Positions 25,596-35,035 of a stretch of 64,000 nucleotides of DNA are shown here, piece after piece; position 1 is the first letter of the stretch; every line of letters begins with the position of its first letter. This stretch comes from Bacteroidota bacterium (GTDB taxonomy: Bacteria > Bacteroidota > Bacteroidia > Chitinophagales > Saprospiraceae), in NCBI GenBank assembly GCA_029557915.1, contig JAKQHS010000015.1, positions 30,512 through 94,511 on the forward strand, read 5' to 3'. The notes below the pieces were generated by a model. The model was not told the origin of the DNA. It did no database searches and saw nothing but the letters and a program-made list of their open reading frames with translations. The translations under genes were made by a program, and so were the position numbers.

Positions 25596-27032
25596 CTATA
25601 AGTATTCGATCTTGACCAGATTGAGCCGCATCGACCTTTGGGAAGGGACAATAAATGAGGAGTGGGATACCTGCACCGCATCCTTGAACCGCAACTGGAG
25701 GCGCACGTATTCCGTACTCAAAACGCTCTTTCTCTGGTACTGACCATCGGCCTGGACCACGTATTCGCTCACTGTGTTTTCGGAACTGATCTCGTCGTTA
25801 TAAACCAGTCGGAGCCGGGATGGATTTTTGAAAAGGAAAAAGGAAGAAAAGACCCCGTCATCGTCGTGCGAGTACTGTTTTTTATGCAGGATATCGGACC
25901 ACATCAGGCTGCCATCGGCATTGATTGAAAACAAGGCCATATCTTCATAATAGTAGTCCACCAGCATGTAATTGCGGAAACCTCCCGGGTTGTTCAGCGG
26001 CCGGCCGCTGCCGTATACCGAACGCCGTTCGAATTCTTTTTTAATTTCCATAATGAGCAGGGCGCCACCGTCCTGGCGCAGGGCGATCTCGCTGACTTCC
26101 AACTGGCTGAATTCGTTTTTGTCCCTTGACCTCCTGGTCATTTCTTCATCAAAACGCGATTCAAAAGCGTAAGTCGTCAAACGTTCTTCCTCTCCGATTT
26201 GCAGGGAATGTTTGAGGTAATAGACCCCTTCCGCCCGGTTGAGGTTTTTCTGCGAATAAATGCCCCCTCCCACCAATTGTTTATTGACATTGTCGTAGGC
26301 AAACTTGCTGTGAAAACTGACAAAACGGAAAACCGGGATGACAAACATACGGGCCGCTTCTGCCGTGGGATAAAAACAATGGACTTCAAATACGTGCTTC
26401 TCTTTGCGGGAGCGGTAATTGTTTTTTTCGAGTATGAGAAACATTTCGCCGGCATTGGATACCAGCAGGGACCGGAAATCCTCCTTGAGAAAAATTTCCT
26501 TGAAATAGATTTTGCGGTCGTAAACCGTTCTCCCGGCCGTCAGATCATAAAGCGCCACCTGCATTTCATGATCCTTTTCATCGGTGAAGAAAATGATTTT
26601 TGTGCGATCCTCCGATCTAGCAAACCGGATATTGGGATTGAGGATCACGTTTTCGAATATTTTGACGGTGTCCGAAGAGATGATGGTGCACTCCCCGTTC
26701 AGCTGGTCCGCCTGGATGTAATAATCTCCCCTGTGCCGGAAACCATAAAAAATAAAAAAGGATTGGGGTGTGGCCAGGGACGCCAGGAGCTGACAGGTTT
26801 TATCCGCCAGAATGATTTCCTTTTCCGTTTTTAATTTAAGCTCCTGGTCATATATGCTGGCTTCGTATTTGGTGCCTCGGTCACGGAAAAGAATAAAATG
26901 GCTGTCGATCTTTCCCACGAGATCATAAGAAAGGTCGTTACGGAGTGTGATTTCCTGCGAAACGGTCACTTTCTGGGCCCGTGCCGTGACCCCTAATCCA
27001 AGGGCAAAAACAAAACACCAGAATTTTATCAT
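25596..27032 (-). CDS. Exported hypothetical protein, beta-rich
   Basis: A 478-residue protein with a clean signal peptide (cleavage after GVTARAQ). The mature part alternates short strands with turns, for example FILFRDRGTKYEASIYDQELKLKTEKEI near the start. Later segments such as KNEFSQLEVSEIALRQDGGALLIMEIKK suggest a propeller-like fold. I recognise no family, catalytic motif or lipobox. Comparable exported proteins that seem to compare stored and displayed values are common in Saprospirales. It stands alone between glnN and the radical SAM gene; expression and role unknown. Confidence 0.75.
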   Translation of the reverse strand: MIKFWCFVFALGLGVTARAQKVTVSQEITLRNDLSYDLVGKIDSHFILFRDRGTKYEASIYDQELKLKTEKEIILADKTCQLLASLATPQSFFIFYGFRHRGDYYIQADQLNGECTIISSDTVKIFENVILNPNIRFARSEDRTKIIFFTDEKDHEMQVALYDLTAGRTVYDRKIYFKEIFLKEDFRSLLVSNAGEMFLILEKNNYRSRKEKHVFEVHCFYPTAEAARMFVIPVFRFVSFHSKFAYDNVNKQLVGGGIYSQKNLNRAEGVYYLKHSLQIGEEERLTTYAFESRFDEEMTRRSRDKNEFSQLEVSEIALRQDGGALLIMEIKKEFERRSVYGSGRPLNNPGGFRNYMLVDYYYEDMALFSINADGSLMWSDILHKKQYSHDDDGVFSSFFLFKNPSRLRLVYNDEISSENTVSEYVVQADGQYQRKSVLSTEYVRLQLRFKDAVQVSHSSFIVPSQRSMRLNLVKIEYL

Positions 27033-27158
27033 GTTCGGAAAAAAGAGGATTTCAAAGTTAAACGATAATCTTTTGCCCGGCTTGATTTTTCATGGAGGGC
27101 GACCGGATCCCCATGAGACGGAAGGGAGTGGATCAAGTTCGTTCAGCGGGATGACCCT

Positions 27159-28451
27159 TTAATGGGCAAAGTCCGTCTCGTAATTGAACATCCGCTCCCG
27201 GGGCGGATTGAAATACCCGAATTTCAAATCGGGATACCTTTTTCGGAGTTTTTTCATCATGTTCAGGATGCCCAGGAAAGGCTCGTCCGGCGGGATATTC
27301 AACTTATGGAGATAAAAATCCGGATCGATATTAAAGTTTCTCCACTGGATCATGGAAAGGCCGGTGGAATCGATCAGGTCACACAGGGCCTGGTATTCCT
27401 CCGGGGTATCGGTGACGCCGGGGAATACAAAATAATTGATGGAGGACCATCCGCCGTATTCCCTCACGATCCGGAGGCTTTCCAGGCAATCCCTGAAAGA
27501 ATAATTGTTAGGGAGGTAATACCGGGTGTACAGGGTTTCCCGGGCGGAATTCATGGATACGCGTATGGAATTCAATCCGGCTTCGCACAAAGCCCTCACC
27601 GCAGCCGGTTTGCTGCCGTTGGTATTGATGTTGATAGATCCCTTGGAAGTAAATTTCCGGATTTGTACAATGGATTCACGGATGGTTTCCCACATCAGCA
27701 GGGGTTCGCCTTCACACCCCTGTCCGAAACTAACGATGGGGTAAGGAGCGGTTTCAAGATGGGGTACGGTATATTCCACAATCTCTGCGGCAGTCGGTTT
27801 GAAGGCCAGCCGGTCATGGGAAGCCTGGAAGACCTCGCTTTCCGGGATATAGGAAATGCATCCGAGGCAGTTGGCATTACAGGCCGGGGAAACCGGTACC
27901 GGGCATTCCCACCTGCCGAGGAAATAATTCCGGGCAGCCGGGCAGCAATAACGCATGGCGCAGTTTTCGGCAAGGTGCCTGACCAACCTGTTGTTGGGAT
28001 AAGCGGAAGTGAGTTGGGCAATGCCCCTGGATATCTTTTTTTCATCATATCCCGCGGCCTCCTGGCGGATGTCCTTTTCAATCCGGGTAGCGGCTACGTA
28101 TATTTTGCCTCCATACCATCCTACCGCGCTGTAACAATAAAGGGGAAGGGGGCTGGCCTCAGGCAGGGTGAGATAGGGGGACAATCTTAGAACCGTATAA
28201 GCAGGCGGTACAAAAGCGGCAACCGCCCTTCCTTTTTCACAAACTTTCACCTCGCCGGAAGCAATATCTATACCCAGGCCCTGGCGGTCGGGGAGGGTGT
28301 ACAATTGTCCGCCTTCCGGCAATTCAATCCATTCTTCCAGGGGCACTTCCCCCGCATCCCAGGCCGACCGTCCCATGGCATAAAGGCTTTTGTCCTCATA
28401 GGTGAGGCCTTTGGCATCGGCAAAAAGCAGGAATGGCGGTCTTTTTAACAT
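27159..28451 (-). CDS. Radical SAM protein with extra N-terminal domain
   Basis: A 430-residue protein. Residues about 1-160 are an uncharacterised beta-rich domain; a linker with extra cysteines (ENCAMRYCCPAAR) follows. The radical SAM core has the cluster motif CNANCLGC near residue 195, and later segments GQGCEGEPLL, NTNGSKP and LNSIRVSMNS. Radical SAM enzymes cleave S-adenosylmethionine at a [4Fe-4S] cluster. No carrier peptide or SPASM cysteine set is evident at the C-terminus. I start it at the ATG at 28451, 50 nt from the divergent rnhB; an upstream TTG would overlap rnhB. The substrate is unknown. Confidence 0.9.
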   Translation of the reverse strand: MLKRPPFLLFADAKGLTYEDKSLYAMGRSAWDAGEVPLEEWIELPEGGQLYTLPDRQGLGIDIASGEVKVCEKGRAVAAFVPPAYTVLRLSPYLTLPEASPLPLYCYSAVGWYGGKIYVAATRIEKDIRQEAAGYDEKKISRGIAQLTSAYPNNRLVRHLAENCAMRYCCPAARNYFLGRWECPVPVSPACNANCLGCISYIPESEVFQASHDRLAFKPTAAEIVEYTVPHLETAPYPIVSFGQGCEGEPLLMWETIRESIVQIRKFTSKGSININTNGSKPAAVRALCEAGLNSIRVSMNSARETLYTRYYLPNNYSFRDCLESLRIVREYGGWSSINYFVFPGVTDTPEEYQALCDLIDSTGLSMIQWRNFNIDPDFYLHKLNIPPDEPFLGILNMMKKLRKRYPDLKFGYFNPPRERMFNYETDFAH

Positions 28452-28501
28452 GTAAACAGGGTGCAAATTTAGCCCCATTCCCCCCGATAAAACAAAGATT
28501 A

Positions 28502-29131
28502 ATGATACCTTGGCGCAAACAGCTGGACTTGAAGTCATTTTTTCAGAAAGGGTTGATCGAGGCCGGAGTGGATGAAGCGGGCCGGGGATGCCTGGCCGGG
28601 CCGGTCTACGCCGCTGCGGTGATCCTCCCCCCGGGATTCCGGAATCCGGGAATTAAGGATTCCAAAAAATTGCAGGCTGAAGAAAGGGACCGGCTCCGGT
28701 CAATCATTGAAAAGAAAGCCCTTCAATGGGCAGTGGCCTCCTGTACCCCGGCAGAAATCGACGAGCTCAATATTCTTTGGGCTTCGGTAAGGGCCATGCA
28801 CCTCGCCCTTGCCCAGTTGAGCATCCCCCCTGACCTGATCCTGGTGGATGGAAACCGATTCAAAGCCTATGGCGAAATCAGGCATCAGTGCCTGGTGGAT
28901 GGAGATGCCCTCTACCTCTCCATTGCGGCAGCTTCGATCCTGGCCAAAACCCACCGCGACGAATATATGCGCCGGCTGCACGAGCAATATCCTCATTATG
29001 GCTGGGTCAACAATAAAGGTTATGCGACCCCTGAACACAAGTCGGCTTTATTGCTTCACGGGGAATGCGAGCATCACCGGAAGAGTTTTGACTGGAATCA
29101 GCCGGTGCAGCTGGAACTGTTTGAGGATTAG
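28502..29131 (+). CDS. rnhB: Ribonuclease HII
   Basis: A 209-residue RNase HII, which cuts RNA paired to DNA and single ribonucleotides in DNA. The four acidic catalytic residues are placed in EAGVDEAGRGCLAGPV (Asp, Glu), LILVDGNRF (Asp) and AKTHRDEYM (Asp); KDSKKL and HYGWVNNKGYAT are further family marks. The ATG at 28502 gives the normal length; an earlier start would overlap the divergent radical SAM gene. It is convergent with proB with a 5-nt gap. Confidence 0.96.
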   Translation: MIPWRKQLDLKSFFQKGLIEAGVDEAGRGCLAGPVYAAAVILPPGFRNPGIKDSKKLQAEERDRLRSIIEKKALQWAVASCTPAEIDELNILWASVRAMHLALAQLSIPPDLILVDGNRFKAYGEIRHQCLVDGDALYLSIAAASILAKTHRDEYMRRLHEQYPHYGWVNNKGYATPEHKSALLLHGECEHHRKSFDWNQPVQLELFED

Positions 29132-29136
29132 ACCGA

Positions 29137-29904
29137 TTATACGGGGAATCCGGTATATGTTATTTTACCTTCCAGGGCATTCACGGCAAAATTGTCCTTA
29201 CCCCCATTTACAATCCACATTTCTATTCCGTGAGCCCGGCATATTCGGGCAGCTTCAATTTTGGATTTAATCCCACCGGTCCCCAGGGAAGAGAGGCCTC
29301 CGTTTTGCAAATGCTCTATTTCAGAGAGGTCTTTCACGGTATGGATCAGCCTGGCCTTGGGGTCCTGCCGGGGGTCGGCATCATAAAGCCCGTCGATGTC
29401 TGAAGCCAGGATGAGCAGGTCGGCTTTGAGCAATACCGCGGTCAGGGCACCCAGTTTATCGTTGTCCCCGAATTTGATCTCGTCGGTGGCGATGGTGTCG
29501 TTTTCATTGATCACCGGGATATACCCGTTGTCCAGCAAAGTGTTGATGGTGGCGAGGGTATTGGATTGGGACAGGTCATTCTCAAAATCCCGGTAGGTCA
29601 GCAGGCACTGACCGATCTTCAAATCATAATCGTTGAACACTTCCTGGTAAAAACGCATGAGCACCGGTTGGCCGATGGCTGCAAGGGCTTGTTTGACGGC
29701 CACCGGATTGCCCCGGTGCAGTTCGATATAATGTTTGGCCGCCGCGATCGCCCCGGAAGTGACGATCACGATCTCATTTTCTTTTTTAAGCTGGTTGATT
29801 TGGCGGGCGATGTCCTCCAGTTTACCCCTGGAAATCAGTTTAGTGCCCCGGGTCAGGGTAGTGCTGCCCAGTTTGAGTACAATCCGTTTCCTTTTGTTTA
29901 CCAT
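29137..29904 (-). CDS. proB: Glutamate 5-kinase
   Basis: A 255-residue amino-acid kinase that phosphorylates glutamate in the first step of proline synthesis. Motifs: IVLKLGSTTLTRG, IVTSGAIAAAKHYIEL, PVINENDTIATDEIKFGDND, LILASDIDGLYDADP and GTGGIKSKIEAA. The C-terminal PUA domain found in enterobacterial ProB is absent, which is normal for this shorter form. It begins 12 nt after the proA stop, so the operon order is proA-proB. Confidence 0.97.
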   Translation of the reverse strand: MVNKRKRIVLKLGSTTLTRGTKLISRGKLEDIARQINQLKKENEIVIVTSGAIAAAKHYIELHRGNPVAVKQALAAIGQPVLMRFYQEVFNDYDLKIGQCLLTYRDFENDLSQSNTLATINTLLDNGYIPVINENDTIATDEIKFGDNDKLGALTAVLLKADLLILASDIDGLYDADPRQDPKARLIHTVKDLSEIEHLQNGGLSSLGTGGIKSKIEAARICRAHGIEMWIVNGGKDNFAVNALEGKITYTGFPV

Positions 29905-29916
29905 GGATGCTGAAGC

Positions 29917-31113
29917 TTATTTTCGGATCTGGCCATTGCCATATACATACCATTTATTGGTCACCAGCTGGTTAAGCCCCAGGGGGCCCCGGTGGTGCAA
30001 CTTGTCCGTGCTGATCGCCAGTTCAGCCCCCAGTCCAAACTGGCCTCCGTCCGTGAAGCGCGAGGAGGCGTTATGGATCACAGAAGCGGCATCTACCGCT
30101 TCCATAAAACCGGCAGCGGCTTCCTGGTCTGCTGTGATGATCACTGCCGTATGCCCTCCGGAATATTTGTTGATTTTTTGAACGGCTTCGTCGAGGCCGC
30201 TTACGGTCCCAAGCAGGATCCTACGTGCCAGGAATTCTTCATACCAGATGTTTTCCTGGTCGGGGATTTGAACAGGATACAGGCTTCCAAGGCCGGACAG
30301 GCTCTGGTCTGCCAGGAGGGAAACTTCTTCATAGACCAAGGCAGCGGCGAGTTGTTTAGAAAAAGCTTCCAGTCCCGGAAGCTGACGGTCAATCAAAACC
30401 TTGTCGGTGGCATTGCAGACACTGATTTTCTGCAGTTTTGAATTGAGGATGATCTCCAGCGCCATGGCGGGATCCGCTTTATCGTGTACATAAATAAAAT
30501 TGTTACCCCTGCCGCTGACCAGGACCGGAGCCGAGGCATGGGTTTTGACCATCTCAATAAGTTGATCGCCACCCCGGGGTACCACCAGGTCAATCTTGCC
30601 TGCTGAGGATTTGAGCAAATCAAAGGTTTGTTCGCGGGTATAATCCAGGTAGAGGATATGGTCCGGATCCAGCCCGCATTCGGCCAGGGCCAGGTGCCAT
30701 AGACTTACCAGGAAGCGGTTTGAGTTTCTCGCTTCTTTTCCGCCTTTGAGCAAGATTTTATTTCCGGCCTTAAAAGCAAGCGCTGCCGCCTCTACGGTGA
30801 CGTCCGGCCGGGATTCATAAATGATCAAGATGGTACCGAAAGGGGCGCTGCGGTTGTAAATCTCCATTCCCTGGGGATGATGGTAATGATATTTTTCAAT
30901 ACCCACCGGGTCCGGGAGGGCCAGGGTTTCCTCGAGGGACTGCGTCATCGCCCCAATTTTCCGGTCGTCGATTTTTAAACGGTCGTATAAGGTAAGGTCA
31001 TCCAGGTTCCCGGCATCCAGGTCTTGTTGATTGGCTTCCAGGAGGCCGGCACGGTTATGCGCCACCAGCCCGGCCATAGTAGCCAGTACCTTGTTTTTAA
31101 TCAGAATATCCAT
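29917..31113 (-). CDS. proA: Gamma-glutamyl phosphate reductase
   Basis: A 398-residue ALDH-superfamily enzyme that reduces glutamyl phosphate to glutamate semialdehyde. Family features are FGTILIIYESRPDVTVEAAALA, the glycine-rich ILKGGKEARNSN, the catalytic cysteine in KISVCNATDKVLID, and SSRFTDGGQFGLGAELAIST near the C-terminus. Start at the ATG at 31113; the TTG at 31179 would add an unlikely leader. Upstream of proB on one transcript. The acetyltransferase gene stops 104 nt ahead of it on the same strand. Confidence 0.97.
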   Translation of the reverse strand: MDILIKNKVLATMAGLVAHNRAGLLEANQQDLDAGNLDDLTLYDRLKIDDRKIGAMTQSLEETLALPDPVGIEKYHYHHPQGMEIYNRSAPFGTILIIYESRPDVTVEAAALAFKAGNKILLKGGKEARNSNRFLVSLWHLALAECGLDPDHILYLDYTREQTFDLLKSSAGKIDLVVPRGGDQLIEMVKTHASAPVLVSGRGNNFIYVHDKADPAMALEIILNSKLQKISVCNATDKVLIDRQLPGLEAFSKQLAAALVYEEVSLLADQSLSGLGSLYPVQIPDQENIWYEEFLARRILLGTVSGLDEAVQKINKYSGGHTAVIITADQEAAAGFMEAVDAASVIHNASSRFTDGGQFGLGAELAISTDKLHHRGPLGLNQLVTNKWYVYGNGQIRK

Positions 31114-31216
31114 CGGGTAAACAGGCAGGGGGACAAAGGTAAGTGGAATGGTCCGGGCATTCAATCCGGTGACCGGCAAAGATTTAGGCCCATTTTGTCA
31201 TGATCAAACCGGGAGC

Positions 31217-32173
31217 CTATTTACCGGCCAGGGCCAGGGCCGCTTTCCACAGCCTGTTCCGGTAGCGGGTAATTTGCAATACGGGGATACGGAGGCTCCC
31301 AAAAGAACGGAATACGTGTTCAGGCCCTTCCAGCATGCTGCCTTCAAAATCAAAAATGCGGTACCGGCCGATATGATCCCGGATGGCTTTCCACAAGAGG
31401 CTGTGTATGCTTCCGCCGGGGTCAAGCAGGTGGTTGCGTCCCAACACCAGGTTGTAAACCGTATCCCGGTCATGCACGATGAATATCCCGGCCACCGGTT
31501 CCTGGCTCGGGGGGAGGACGGCCAGTAAGATTTTACCAGCTCCCTGATTTTGCACCGATTCGTAAAGCCGTTGAAACTGGTCCCGGGAATAGGGCATTTT
31601 TTTTTGCTGGCGCCGGAAGGTCATGGTCACCAGCTTATGCATTAAGGCAGGGTCCGTGCTTTCCACGATTTCCACCTGGCCGGAGGTTTTTTTCAATTGG
31701 GTACGCACGGCCCCTTCCATCTGGTTCCAGATCGTTTTTTCCTCTTCCTGCAGTGAAAGATGGTAGGTATATCTCCAATCCAGCCGGAATCCTTTCCAGA
31801 AAAAAGGAAGTCCATAGGTCAGGGAAGGATAAAACTTCTGTTGCAGGTAAGGAGTATCGGGCAATTGGTCGATCAAGCCATCGAGTACCTGTTTTTCGTA
31901 GTCATACCTTGAAGTCAGTTTTTGTCCCTCCGGGTAATCGATATGGATTCCCATGTAGGGGGTCAGAAAAGGGAGGGCGATGACGTGAATTCCTCTTTTG
32001 TAAAATTGAAAAAAAGGCAGGGCAGCAATGGGTTCTCCGCCATGGTTTTTAACCAGTGCCACGTTCCACCGGCTGTCTCCGCACACGGCATCCAGCCACC
32101 AGGGCCTGAGAAAAAGGGGCAATGCATTTCCTTTTAGTTCAGCCCAGGCCCGGTATTCGTCGACAGCGGTCAC
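31217..32173 (-). CDS. FemAB/BioF2-like GNAT acetyltransferase
   Basis: A 318-residue protein of the FemAB-like GNAT group (Acetyltransf_6 type). It has PLFLRPWWLDAVCGDSRW near the start, RTQLKKTSGQVEIVE in the middle and the GIFIVHDRDTVYNLVLGR and FDFEGSMLEGPEHVFRSFG segments that form the acyl/aminoacyl donor fold near the C-terminus. Members transfer acyl or aminoacyl groups to cell-wall precursors or exopolysaccharides; the substrate is unknown. It uses a GTG start, as no ATG precedes the domain. It begins 16 nt after the lgt stop, so it is translated from the same transcript. Confidence 0.85.
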   Translation of the reverse strand: MTAVDEYRAWAELKGNALPLFLRPWWLDAVCGDSRWNVALVKNHGGEPIAALPFFQFYKRGIHVIALPFLTPYMGIHIDYPEGQKLTSRYDYEKQVLDGLIDQLPDTPYLQQKFYPSLTYGLPFFWKGFRLDWRYTYHLSLQEEEKTIWNQMEGAVRTQLKKTSGQVEIVESTDPALMHKLVTMTFRRQQKKMPYSRDQFQRLYESVQNQGAGKILLAVLPPSQEPVAGIFIVHDRDTVYNLVLGRNHLLDPGGSIHSLLWKAIRDHIGRYRIFDFEGSMLEGPEHVFRSFGSLRIPVLQITRYRNRLWKAALALAGK

Positions 32174-32189
32174 TGCGAAGGGTGTGAGA

Positions 32190-33365
32190 TCAGGAGGCGA
32201 CAGACGGTTTATGCCTTTTCCACAACAGGAAACTGCCTACAAGTCCGGTGATCATCAGCAGGATAGCGATGATTTCTGCCTGGGTCAGCGACAGGGAACC
32301 GATATGGATCTTTTCGTTGACCCTTATTTTTTCAATAAAGAACCGTTCAACTCCGTTCAGGAAGCAATAAATAAAAAACAGGATGCCGGCGATGCGGATC
32401 CGGGTACGCAAAAACCACAGGATCCCGAAAATGACAAAGGAAAAAAAGGTTTCCCAGAGCGGTGTAGGATATACGGGCTGCGCCAGTTGCATGCAATGAC
32501 GGTAGCTGCAGTCCGCGATCGGCACCCCTTCATTGAGGATATTGTGCGGGTAGGTGTAGGCCCACCAACTGTCCGGAAAGATAAACCAGGAAGGTTTGGG
32601 ATTGAGGTTTACGATCCCCCAGTCGCCGTCCCCTGAAAACTGGCAACCGAGCCGGCCCACCGCATATCCGATGATCAAAGCCGGCGCCACGGCATCCATG
32701 ACCTGAATGGGTTTGATCCCCTTTTTCTTTACATAATAGAAGACTGTGATAAAGGCCACGATCAAGCCTCCGTAAATAGCCAGGCCGCTGCCGGAAAGAA
32801 AAGCTTTGACCGGGTCCCGGACAAATGAACTCCAGGATTGTTCGCCTTCAAATAAGGCGAAAATCTTTGCTCCAAGGATACCGGACACGGCGGCCAGGAT
32901 CGTGATATCGGGCACTTGTTGGTGCGGATACAGCAGGACTTCCATGGGTTTGGAATCCTGTTTTTTTACTTTGAGATAATCCCGGTATTTTAAGAGGCCA
33001 AACAGGAGCGCGCCGATCAGTCCCCCCGCCATATTTCCCTTGAGGGACAGCAGCAGGGCTACGGCATCAGTCTTCATTTCATCCATGTGATGGTATGCGT
33101 AGAGGACCTTAAATCCGATAAAAAATCCAAACAGGGCATTGATAAGGATATCTGCAGGCCTTACCGCGTCGGCAGGATTGATCATGATGGGCCTGGGATG
33201 CAAGAGTCCTTGTTTTTCTTTCCTCACGAATTCGAGGTAAAGGATCCAGGCACTGGCCAGAAAAGCCAGGGTGAGGAATAAGCCAAACGTTTTGATGATG
33301 GACGCAGCTCCATCGGGGGGGGTACCAAAAAGATAATGAAATATATAAGAGAGGTCGGGAAACAT
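32190..33365 (-). CDS. lgt: Prolipoprotein diacylglyceryl transferase
   Basis: A 391-residue polytopic membrane protein with seven or more helices and the Lgt signature GYAVGRLGCQFSGDGDWG. Lgt attaches diacylglycerol to the lipobox cysteine of prolipoproteins, the first lipidation step; several predicted lipoproteins lie in this window. It is longer than E. coli Lgt because of a central cytosolic loop (LLKYRDYLKVKKQDSKP). ATG start, 84 nt from the divergent outer-membrane protein gene. Whether this is the only lgt in the genome cannot be seen. Confidence 0.93.
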   Translation of the reverse strand: MFPDLSYIFHYLFGTPPDGAASIIKTFGLFLTLAFLASAWILYLEFVRKEKQGLLHPRPIMINPADAVRPADILINALFGFFIGFKVLYAYHHMDEMKTDAVALLLSLKGNMAGGLIGALLFGLLKYRDYLKVKKQDSKPMEVLLYPHQQVPDITILAAVSGILGAKIFALFEGEQSWSSFVRDPVKAFLSGSGLAIYGGLIVAFITVFYYVKKKGIKPIQVMDAVAPALIIGYAVGRLGCQFSGDGDWGIVNLNPKPSWFIFPDSWWAYTYPHNILNEGVPIADCSYRHCMQLAQPVYPTPLWETFFSFVIFGILWFLRTRIRIAGILFFIYCFLNGVERFFIEKIRVNEKIHIGSLSLTQAEIIAILLMITGLVGSFLLWKRHKPSVAS

Positions 33366-33449
33366 GCAATGAATTTAAGGGCTAAATTTAGGCAAATAAT
33401 CAGTAAGGGTCTTTCCGGGATGACCCGGTCCTTCGAACCAGCTGCAGCC

Positions 33450-34040
33450 ATGATTTACATAAAAACTACCGCTTTCTTTTTAATGTGGATGCTTGCGGCC
33501 CCCCTGACCGGCCAGGGCCTCAATTTTCATACCGGCGTGTTCAGTACCATCTATACAGACGAACAATGGCCGGGCAGGAATCCGAGGCACCAGGGATATC
33601 ATTTTGGTTTCGATGTAGTGATCGACGACGGGAATTATTTCCTGATGCCCGGGCTGTACTTCCTGAAGACCAGTCTGTTTCCCGTGGACCTTGACCTCAG
33701 CAAACCTTATTTTGAATACACAGACCTCAAGTCCATTAAGCTGCCTTTCCAGGTCGGTTCTTATGTGTATAAAAACCGATTTGCCGATCTGAAAATGCAC
33801 GGGGGCATAGCCGCCAATTTTCTGCTTGGCATTGACGAAAACCCCCAAATCGTGGTGGAGGATTTTAATGAGATTCACGCCGGATTGCTGGCCGGCATGA
33901 GTTTCCGGGTACTCTTTATGACTGCCCGTCTGTCCTACGAACACGGTCTCAGCAGGATCTATAAAGAAAATGCGCCTTCCGGGATTGAAGACAAAAGCAG
34001 GTCCAATGTATTGTCCATCATACTGGGGGTCCACTTCTGA
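33450..34040 (+). CDS. Outer-membrane beta-barrel protein, PorT-like
   Basis: A 196-residue exported protein, from ATG 33450 with a signal peptide ending near LTGQG. Alternating hydrophobic strands (HFGFDVVIDDGNYFLMPGLYF, KSIKLPFQVGSYVY, LLAGMSFRVLFMTARLSYEHGLS) and a final NVLSIILGVHF strand fit an eight-stranded outer-membrane barrel of the PorT/OMP_b-brl_2 kind. No specific partner can be named. Convergent with ftcD; a hairpin lies between them. Confidence 0.75.
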   Translation: MIYIKTTAFFLMWMLAAPLTGQGLNFHTGVFSTIYTDEQWPGRNPRHQGYHFGFDVVIDDGNYFLMPGLYFLKTSLFPVDLDLSKPYFEYTDLKSIKLPFQVGSYVYKNRFADLKMHGGIAANFLLGIDENPQIVVEDFNEIHAGLLAGMSFRVLFMTARLSYEHGLSRIYKENAPSGIEDKSRSNVLSIILGVHF

Positions 34041-34042
34041 AT

Positions 34043-34061
34043 AATCGCAGACCCTGCGATT
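34043..34061. terminator. Hairpin between convergent genes
   Basis: AATCGCAG and CTGCGATT form an 8-bp perfect stem around a 3-nt loop (ACC), with T residues following on the right and A/T on the left. It sits between the barrel gene and ftcD, so it can end both transcripts. The stem sequence resembles small palindromes that recur between genes in this phylum. Confidence 0.7.
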
Positions 34062-35027
34062 TTATCCGGGTTGCCAGCCGCCCAGCGCTTTCTCAATGAT
34101 TTGTTTTGAGGGATCAAAGGGTTTGACACTACTCAGGCCGAATTTGGTTTTGACAAATTCCAATTTTTCCTTTTCCGTCATCGTCTTCCCCTGGTTGTAA
34201 AAATCGGCGGCATCGGTCAGAACTTTCACAGGGACCAGGCCAACGAGTTCACTGCCTGTAACCCGGGTACCCATTTCCTCCGCCAGCCTGCAACAGGTAT
34301 CGAAGACCAGGTGCAGCGGCGTGAGGTCAAGATCGACCAGGTTGCAGGAGACCTGGGGACAATTAAAAGCAGGCATCCACCAACCTATCGCCCTCACGGC
34401 TTTCAGTCCACCGTTTTTTTCCCGGAGCTGCCGCGCGATTTTTTGGGCCAGGGCGGCGTCTCCGCCCGCGAGATTTATATTATAGGCTACCAGAACTTTT
34501 CGGGCTCCCGTAATCAGGGCGCCCGATTTTTCATTAAAAACAGTTGGGCCAAAATCCGGCTTCCACTCTTCGAGTTTAAGTTTTTCATTCAAACCCTCAT
34601 ATTCCCCTTTTCTGACTTCAGCCAGGTTTTTACGGTTTGCCCGGAGAGCCGCTTCTCCGTATAAATAGACCGGGATCCTCAGTTCCCTTCCCACCCTTTC
34701 AGCGAGTATCCGCGCGCAGTCAATGGCCTCAGTCATTTCCGAACCCTGCAACGGGACAAAAGGAAAAACATCGACGGCCCCCAGGCGAGGATGGGCTCCT
34801 TTTTGATGACGCATATCAATAAGACCGGTGGCGATCCGTACCGACTGCCAGGCCGCTTCCAAACAAGCTTCCGGTTTTCCGGCGAAAGTGATCACGGTGC
34901 GGTGGGCATCAAAACCCATATCGGTATGCAGGACTTTCACCCCGGCTACCGATTCGATACCCTGTCGGATGCGGGCGATGATTTGTTTATCCCGGCCTTC
35001 ACTGAAATTGGGCACACACTCGAGCAT
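34062..35027 (-). CDS. ftcD: Glutamate formimidoyltransferase
   Basis: A 321-residue single-domain formiminotransferase. Signatures: MLECVPNFSEGRD at the very start, HTDMGFDAHRTVITFAG, MRHQKGAHPRLGAVDVFPF and ITGARKVLVAYNINL. It passes the formimino group of formiminoglutamate to tetrahydrofolate, the last step of histidine breakdown. The fused cyclodeaminase domain of the mammalian enzyme is absent; no other hut gene is adjacent. Upstream (higher coordinates) lies a heptamer array in its promoter region. Confidence 0.95.
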   Translation of the reverse strand: MLECVPNFSEGRDKQIIARIRQGIESVAGVKVLHTDMGFDAHRTVITFAGKPEACLEAAWQSVRIATGLIDMRHQKGAHPRLGAVDVFPFVPLQGSEMTEAIDCARILAERVGRELRIPVYLYGEAALRANRKNLAEVRKGEYEGLNEKLKLEEWKPDFGPTVFNEKSGALITGARKVLVAYNINLAGGDAALAQKIARQLREKNGGLKAVRAIGWWMPAFNCPQVSCNLVDLDLTPLHLVFDTCCRLAEEMGTRVTGSELVGLVPVKVLTDAADFYNQGKTMTEKEKLEFVKTKFGLSSVKPFDPSKQIIEKALGGWQPG

Positions 35028-35035
35028 TCTTACAG

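Noticed and set aside
27162..28190. A 342-codon antisense frame over the radical SAM gene
   Set aside because: The sense frame has the cysteine cluster motif; the antisense frame is Gly/Ile-rich shadow.
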